A stretch of DNA of 64,000 nt from Diadema setosum. Taxonomy: Eukaryota; Echinodermata; Echinoidea; Diadematoida; Diadematidae. This document shows positions 57,851 through 64,000 of this stretch, piece by piece. Numbering within the stretch: the first letter of the stretch is position 1; every line of letters starts with the position of its first letter. Below the pieces are notes generated by a model. The model was not told the DNA's origin. It ran no database searches and saw only the letters and a list, made by a program, of their open reading frames with translations. A program made the translations under genes and the position numbers. The stretch is taken from positions 27,618,627-27,682,626 of the forward strand of contig CM067070.1 of NCBI GenBank assembly GCA_033980235.1. Reading direction: 5' to 3'.

Positions 57851-58570
57851 CAGGGTGGCCCAGAAAGAACGGAACACATAAGATCTTTAATTTCAGCAAT
57901 ATTGTTGCAAAGACACCGAAACCAGCGAGAATTCGGCTTGCCATATTAGAACCAGTTACGTTTACAATGTGTAAAATATGATTGTCATTGTCCGTTACCA
58001 TTGTGAAGGAGAGGACCTGACGGCAATAACACCGTCCGCCCCACATTCCGCACATTGTGAACGCTACTGGTTCTATGGCAAACCGAATTCTCGCTGGTTT
58101 CGGTATCTCTGAGACTGCAAAATGATCACATTTTGAAAATTACAAGGGTTGACAAAAAAGGTCCTAAAATTATAACCCATTAACCAAAATTAAAAAAACT
58201 TGGTGTCATTCTATTGGAAAAAGAATAGCCTTTCCAATAGTATGCAAAATAATGACATATTAGCAACAAATGAAGAGTTTGTTTGCAAAAACCGATAAGT
58301 CCATTTTTGAAGATTTTGAAGTACGGTCTCTGTCATAAAGTACAAAATAATACCTTTTGTCACTATTTGTCACTACATATAAAGGTATATTTTTGAAGTT
58401 ATGGTCAAAAGAAGCAAAAATGTTCTTATTATTCTCTTTATTTTTCTTGACCGTTAATCGAAAATATCTCCATTTGACAAATATGGACTTATCGGTTTTT
58501 GCAAACAAACTCCTCAAAATATTGCTAGAATTAAATATCTTAGGTGTTTCGTTCTTTTTGGGCCACCTTG
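57851..58570. mobile_element. Mariner-like non-autonomous element containing a nested MITE
   Basis: TA-flanked, CAGGGTGGCCCAGAAAGAAC at the left and GTTCTTTTTGGGCCACCTTG at the right. This CAGGGTGGCCCA start with a TA duplication is usual for mariner-type elements. Inside, ACCGAAACCAGCGAGAATTC is inverted near 58075-58110. The GAAGAGTTTG-family MITE occupies 58272-58519. Confidence 0.75.
58272..58519. mobile_element. GAAGAGTTTG-family MITE, copy 3, nested in a mariner-like element
   Basis: GAAGAGTTTGTTTGCAAAAA at the left and TTTTTGCAAACAAACTCCTC at the right; the interior is the reverse of copy 1 (45241-45487). Confidence 0.8.
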
Positions 58571-58825
58571 TATATATACATAACATATATAAATATATCA
58601 AAATATGAAAGTTCTGCGTCGATGTGGAGTAAATAGATATCAAGAGTAAAATCAGTCGTATAAACACCGCAGGAGCAAAAAAAAAAAAAAAAAAAATTGG
58701 ACTGACGTTTCGGTCAAAGACCTTTATCAAAGTAAGTCTGAACATAAACAATTTGATGCAAGAAACAAGAAGACGCATAAGTTGCAAAATACAAATAATA
58801 ACAAAAGCCTGGCTGGACATATACA

Positions 58826-59498
58826 TATAAACTCCTCAAAAAAGGTTCTGCTAGTCCAATTTGATGTATCATATTTCTCTTAAAACTATATAATTCAAAT
58901 GTGACATCATAAGAAAGTCTGATTAATTTTCTTTACAACGACAACTCACTTGTTTATATTATGCGCTCGTGGAATGCACATTGAGCAGTATGACCGAGTA
59001 TGAGGAAAGGTCAAATGTGAAATGTTGAAAAATAGAGCTAACATGTTATGTCAAAGAGTTTAGTTCCCATCTGAAGGAATGTGCTTGAAAAGAATGCATT
59101 GTGAGATTATCATTAGATTCCAGTCTTCATCCATGATTTAAAAACTGCAGTAGTATCTGCAGATTAAAATCAAACATAAAGGTTGACCAAAAAGTCAACT
59201 AATGACTAGGAAATGGGAGTTTTTGAAAGTGCTCTCATTTCAGCATTGCTTATTCCTGTGGCCTTTTTTCATCAAAACTGTACATTATCAATAGCAGAAT
59301 TGTTGCGACTTTTCACCTTTGATCTGTCCCCATTATACTCAGCTATTTTGCACACCCAGTCATAGCAAGTGAGATGTCATTTTATAGATTATTAATCAGG
59401 CTTTCTTATGATGCCATATTTAATGGAGATAATGCAGGTATAAGAGAAATATGATATATCAAACTTTGACTGCAGAACACATTTTGAGGAGTTTATAT
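58826..59498. mobile_element. Foldback element (673 bp) with TATAAACTCCTCAAAA ends
   Basis: TATAAACTCCTCAAAA at the left is exactly inverted at 59483-59498. Further in, TGATGTATCATATTTCTCTT / AAGAGAAATATGATATATCA and the CATAAGAAAGTCTGATTAAT / ATTAATCAGGCTTTCTTATG pairs extend the arms to about 110 bp. Confidence 0.8.
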
Positions 59499-60153
59499 AT
59501 GGGGGGGGGGGGCGGTGCGTGTGTGTTTTTATTGTTGTTCGTTTATGCACGGACTTGCAGAATAACAGCCATACCCTGGATGAAATTATACCATGTTGAG
59601 AAAATGAAATGAAGAATGCAGATGGAGTTTAAACAAAGTGGAGTGTAATAAGTGCTTTGAAGAAATCGCAACGCATAGAATTGAACCATTACCTCTTATC
59701 AAGGAACTCACAGTAGAATACTCTATAGTCTGCATAATTTCAAATCAGTGATTCTCAAAAAAAAAGTTCATGTTTTTGTATTGACTGCGAGACTAGCTAA
59801 CCGATATTGATACACAATGTCATAATACATTACAAAGGTCAACCTTCTGTGGAAAAATGATTCCCCCCCCCATTGGCTGCATTAACTTATTCAAACATTA
59901 AGCAGAAAAGCTGCATGCAGTAAACGTTTTGTTTTCATGGTGTGTAAGGTAGGATTATGTTAGGTGGGGTGGGGGCAAGGGACCGAATATCAAAACTTCG
60001 AGTTATCTAAAGAAATCAAATGTGTACTATGAAGGAATGGGACGGGGTCTAGTGTAAAATTTACACTTAATTTGGTTAATTGTTTAAGCAATATGAATTG
60101 GGTTTGGTGACCACGAATATCTCCCTTTATGGTAAGTTCATTGTATATTATAA

Positions 60154-60161
60154 TTGTGTGT

Positions 60162-60192
<31 letters not shown>

Positions 60193-60196
60193 GTTG
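60154..60196. repeat. (GT)n(G)n compound microsatellite
   Basis: About ten GT units followed by about 18 G residues. Confidence 0.9.
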
Positions 60197-60403
60197 GGGG
60201 CACATTCTACAAGCTACGCCTTTTGCTGGGCCCCGGCCCCATCTCCAGCCTCAAATTAATCTATCGCTATATTTATTGTATGATCCCCTTTTGAAGTTTA
60301 GTGTACCCATTTTTATTGAAATTACACATTTTGAAAATTCTTACTTTCATCTGCATTGGGCTAACACTGTGAATAAGTTATTGATTATGTTAAGTAAAGA
60401 AAA

Positions 60404-61555
60404 ACAAGGAAAAGTAGAAATTACGCGGTGCGTAACATATGTCCCCGCCGGAAGTAGCATTTTGTAACAAAATGTGCAATATAGGTAAAAAATCAAGGTC
60501 AAAGGTCAAAGAAGTCAAAGGTCAAAATTCTGTGTAGTTTTGAAGCCCTCACCTAGTGCCATCACATAAAGCAAATGGAATCGAAATTGGGTTAGAAATG
60601 GCGAAGGAGTAGCATTTTGTAGCCAATGTACAAAATAGGTCAAAAATCAAGGTCAAAGGTCAAAGAAGACAAAGGTCAAAATTCTGTGTAGAAGTTTTGA
60701 AGCCCTCACCTAGTGCTATCACATAAAGCAAACGGAATCGAAATCGGGTTAGAAATGGCGAAGGAGTAGCATTCTGTAGCAAAATGCACAATATAGGTCA
60801 AAAATCAAGGTCAAAGGTCAAAGAAGTCAAAGGTCAAAATTCTGTGTAGAATTTTTGAAGCCCTCAACTAGTGCCATCATATAAAGCAAACGGAATCGAA
60901 ATCGGGTTAAAAATGGCGAAGAAGTAGCATTTCGTAGCAAAATGTACAATATAGGTCAAAAATCAAGGTCAAAGGTCAAAGAAGTCAAAGGTCAAAATTC
61001 TGTGTAGAAGTTTTGAAGCCCTCACCTAGTGCCATCACATAAAGCAAACGGAATCAAAATCGAGTTAGAAATGGCGAAGGAGTAGCATTTTGTAGCAAAA
61101 TGTACAATATAGGTCAAAAAATCAAGGTCAAAGGTCAAAGAAGTCAAAGGTCAAAATTCTGTGTAGAAGTTTTGAAGCCCTCACCTAGTGCCATCACATA
61201 AAGCAAACGGAATCGAAATCGGGTTAGAAATGGCGAAGGAGTAGCATTTTGTAGCAAAATGTACAATATAGGTCAAAGGTCAAGGTCAAAGGTCACGACT
61301 GAAATTCTGTGTAGAAGTTTCAAAGCTCCCATGTAGTGCTATCATATAAAGCAAACAGAATCAAAATTGGCTCATAAATGACAGAGAATTAGCAAATTGA
61401 AGATTTTGATCACACACGGACGCACACACGGACACACGGACGGACGGACGGACACACGGACGGACGGACGGACGGACGGACGGACACACGGACACACACA
61501 CGTACGGAGCCCGTTTCATAGTCCCCTGCTCGAACTCGTTCGGCGGGGACAATTA
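60404..61555. mobile_element. Composite element with 158-bp tandem units, copy 2
   Basis: Same left border (ACAAGGAAAAGTAGAAATTA, GTCCCCGCCGG) and right border (GGACGGACGG..., CTCGAACTCGTTCGGCGGGG) as 11021-12433. Unit starts (AGTAGCAT) at 60453, 60608, 60765, 60923, 61081 and 61240: six units instead of eight. The GGAC-rich part before the right end is longer here. Unit number therefore varies between copies while both ends are fixed. Confidence 0.85.
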
Positions 61556-61559
61556 AAAT

Positions 61560-62185
61560 GAACTTGAACTTGCACTTGAACTATATTATCGTAGACCTAT
61601 GTGTCATATACAGTGTGTACAGGAAACCTGATATAGGTAAAATGGTAAGGTTGATTACACAAAGATGAATAACTCTATAGGCCTAATAGGTATAGATGTA
61701 TGACAAAACAGTTTCACCAGAGAGAAAAATCATTTGAACAAAGTACAGGCTTAAACATTTGGATTTTAGATTCCATGCTTACTTCTTACTGCCTAAATGT
61801 CACACTTCAGACTCTTTTTTTTTTTTTTTTGGTGGAATCGCCCTTTTGTAGGGGGAGGGGAATTGGTTTATTTTACGCTGAAACAGATTTCACTGAATCA
61901 AAATATGCTTTTAATTGAATTGACGTCCAGTATATCATTTTGATTTTGTTATAAAGAAAATGATATGACATCAACCACACCATGATAGGGTCCGCCGAGA
62001 TGTTTAAATGTTTTTCTACACTGTAATAATTGCATTTAATATAGGATATTCATGTTTACATCTATCGGATCCCTCACAAATTACTTTTGTTACTGAAACG
62101 ACAAAACATATTTCTATCATACAAATCCTTGTCCCGTCAGAGTCTTACTATTCTCCCTCGGGAAATAGTAAAAAAAAACCAAACA

Positions 62186-62186
<1 letters not shown>
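61560..62186. other. No gene seen
   Basis: AT-rich, with a T-run (61816-61831); nothing supportable. Confidence 0.4.

Positions 62187-62234
<48 letters not shown>
62187..62234. repeat. (AT)n microsatellite
   Basis: About 23 AT units immediately left of the AACGTT-rich element. Confidence 0.9.
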
Positions 62235-62236
<2 letters not shown>

Positions 62237-63365
62237 CCAGCTAACATTAATTGGACGTTATCTGAACATTCTTGAAACGTTCCAAGTTCGTTATTTGGAC
62301 ATTTGTCAACACGTTTTTAGAACGTCTTTAAAACGTATTTAAAACGTTTCAAATGGACGTTATAAAATCTTTTTGTTTTAAACGTTTCAAAAACCAATAA
62401 AAAACCTTTCGCATTTTTTAAGGACCTGCCGAAAACCTTTTGAACGTTAGACGTCGGTAAAACCTTTTAAGAATATTCAAAACGTTCTGTGGACATTCTG
62501 CGGACGTCCAGAAAACCTCTGAAAACCGTCTAGAAAGTAAAAAAAAAAAACGTTTTTAGAACGTCTAAAAAGTCCTATGACCCGTTCCAGAACGTTTAAA
62601 GAACCTTTTATATACGTCTAGAACGTTAATGTTTATTTTATTAGATATTTCAAAAGAATTATATTCATCAGATTATACAGGCACAATCTGGGATTAATGT
62701 ACCTTAATCGTAATCCTATAAACCTTTTCCTAATATCCTACCACCTATACCTATATACTACATCCTATTCCCAATTGATGAATCTGTATCACATTCTTTT
62801 ATATAGTCTTACTAGCAAAATGTTGTAATGCATGAAGACATGGTTACTAGAATTAGATCACACACACCTTAATTAGGCCTATTACTGTAGCATATGAAAA
62901 TAACTCTTCATAACACAATTTGAAGTTGTGAATAACTGAATAAAAACGTAGGAAAGTTTATTCCCAGTTTGAACCCAGCATAAATCTTTAGATTTCAATG
63001 TTTTTTTTAAAATCTATTTCCACTACTTTTCATATCTTATATTTTATTTGAATATTCATAAATAGGCATGAATATTCATGATAAAGAAACCAATGACGAA
63101 CACGTAGCGGAACACATAAAAACCTTTTTTTTTTATACGTTCATTATAGACGAAGTCGACGTAGCAGACGTAATAAAAACGTTTTGTGGACGTCCATTGA
63201 CGTTTTTGAAACGTTTCCCAAAATACATGTTCTTTGATATGAATGCTAAGTCCCAACCTTGACGTTGTATGTACGTTTTAAAAACGTCCATTTTAAACGA
63301 AGACTACGGAACCTCAAAAAATTTACGTTTAGGAAATGTTCTGAAAACGATATGTGTTTGCTGGG
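62235..63365. mobile_element. AACGTT/ACGTC-rich DNA element with CCCAGCTAACA ends
   Basis: CCCAGCTAACA at the left and TGTTTGCTGGG at the right are inverted with one mismatch. Within about 400 bp of each end, AACGTTT, AAACGT and GGACGTC-like motifs recur dozens of times (e.g. AAAACGTATTTAAAACGTTT), while the centre (about 62640-63060) is plain AT-rich. I recall a repeat of this type (AACGTTTT runs ending TGTTTGCTGGG) in other marine invertebrates, but cannot name its superfamily. Confidence 0.7.
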
Positions 63366-63429
63366 CAGTTATCACGCTAGCTGATGAAATTCGCGCCTTT
63401 TTCGCTTCGCGAGAAATTTCACGTACAAA

Positions 63430-63547
63430 TGAATGGGTATCGCGGCATTGCACTCCGATCGCGTGAACTCCCGATTATTCAAAATGGCCGTCAGAAAAAG
63501 ACGATCGATGTACCGTTCGTCACGCTGCATATAATCTTCGCTTTTGG
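63430..63547 (+). other. Possible first coding exon of a + strand gene
   Basis: From ATG at about 63430 a frame stays open (MNGYRGIALRSREL...) for about 39 codons to TTTTG|GTAAGT at 63547. The block is richer in CG than the DNA to its left. The competing ATG in CAAAATGGCC has a better context but meets a stop after 16 codons, so the exon may be entirely 5' UTR. No homology is recognised. Confidence 0.2.
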
Positions 63548-63914
63548 TAAGTTGTGAATTCTGTATGTCAATATCGATAACATAATTAATGAAGATTTAG
63601 TTTGAGGTAACAAAAATGATGTCAAGTAGCAAAACTCAACGCGATCGACATTTGTGTTGGCTTTGTTGTTGTGCACCATCCTGGTACAGCCCTGTCGCGG
63701 TTTTACAGCCATTGGGCTGTGTATTACTGTACCAATATGATTAAAGCCCCAAAAAGTTCTGGTACGCCTGCAAAAGTTGTCAAATTTTGCTCCAAAATGT
63801 GAACGTATGCCTAGGAAATGTGCGGAATAACGATGTAATAACAAGATATTCGACGGGTAACGACGAAAATGGGAAATAATACATTAACCAAAAACGTTCA
63901 GTCTCAGAACTTAC

Positions 63915-64000
63915 CCGAACGGGGTCAGGCTAGACTCGGACTCGGGGATAACTCGGCCTCGCTTTGCTTGACGGCGGGATGAGTTGTATTGGTTGTCCCT
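63915..64000 (-). other. Possible exon running off the right edge (- strand)
   Basis: On the - strand sequence from the window edge is open in one frame (RDNQYNSSRRQAKRGRVIPE...) and ends at TTCGG|GTAAGT, a perfect donor. CG-rich for this window. It may be a coding exon or a 5' UTR of a gene whose remaining part would have to lie at lower coordinates. Confidence 0.25.

Noticed and set aside
58260..58826. 188-codon - strand frame
   Set aside because: It runs across a MITE, a poly-T run and the ends of two other elements; no domain.

Overview
The window looks like a piece of nuclear genome from an invertebrate deuterostome, most likely an echinoderm; that assignment is an inference. The base composition is AT-rich, the genes are split by long introns, the telomere-type repeat is TTAGGG, and most of the DNA is transposon debris, foldback elements and simple repeats. 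No bacterial-type operon, rRNA, CRISPR or plausible free-standing tRNA gene was seen.

Three protein-coding genes can be supported by exon structure and protein motifs. (1) The last two coding exons of SDHC, the cytochrome b large membrane anchor of succinate dehydrogenase (complex II), lie on the + strand at 1863-4708; earlier exons are outside the window. (2) A complete TMEM218 gene (ciliary transition-zone membrane protein, 114 aa, three coding exons) lies on the - strand at 10524-13922. (3) A complete NXPE-family gene (type II membrane anchor, neurexophilin-like domain, PC-esterase domain) lies on the - strand at 29515-50118. Its five exons are phase-compatible and give about 561 aa; the first intron is about 15 kb. 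The three genes share no obvious pathway.

The rest is mostly mobile. A full-length-looking LINE with one uninterrupted 1,083-codon endonuclease/reverse transcriptase frame sits in the first NXPE intron (34.9-38.9 kb, - strand). Three 5'-truncated or decayed LINE copies lie at 19.6-20.1, 47.9-49.8 and 51.0-52.1 kb. DNA transposons and MITEs with visible terminal inverted repeats are common: a THAP-bearing element in the SDHC intron, TTAA-flanked, pogo-like and mariner-like elements, and several large foldbacks. Two copies of a composite element built from 158-bp tandem units occur about 49 kb apart; one fills intron 2 of TMEM218.

The observations most worth a second look are: an inverted pair of LTRs (53.1-55.1 kb) with perfect three-unit heat-shock elements just upstream of a TATA box; the 158-bp arrays packed with AGGTCA half-sites, including perfect DR1 elements; a tRNA-core element bounded by inverted arms with a clean 12-bp target duplication; an interstitial telomere block between 80-bp inverted arms; and a three-level nest of insertions at 47.5-49.85 kb.

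All splice sites and families were read by eye; no alignment or database search was run.
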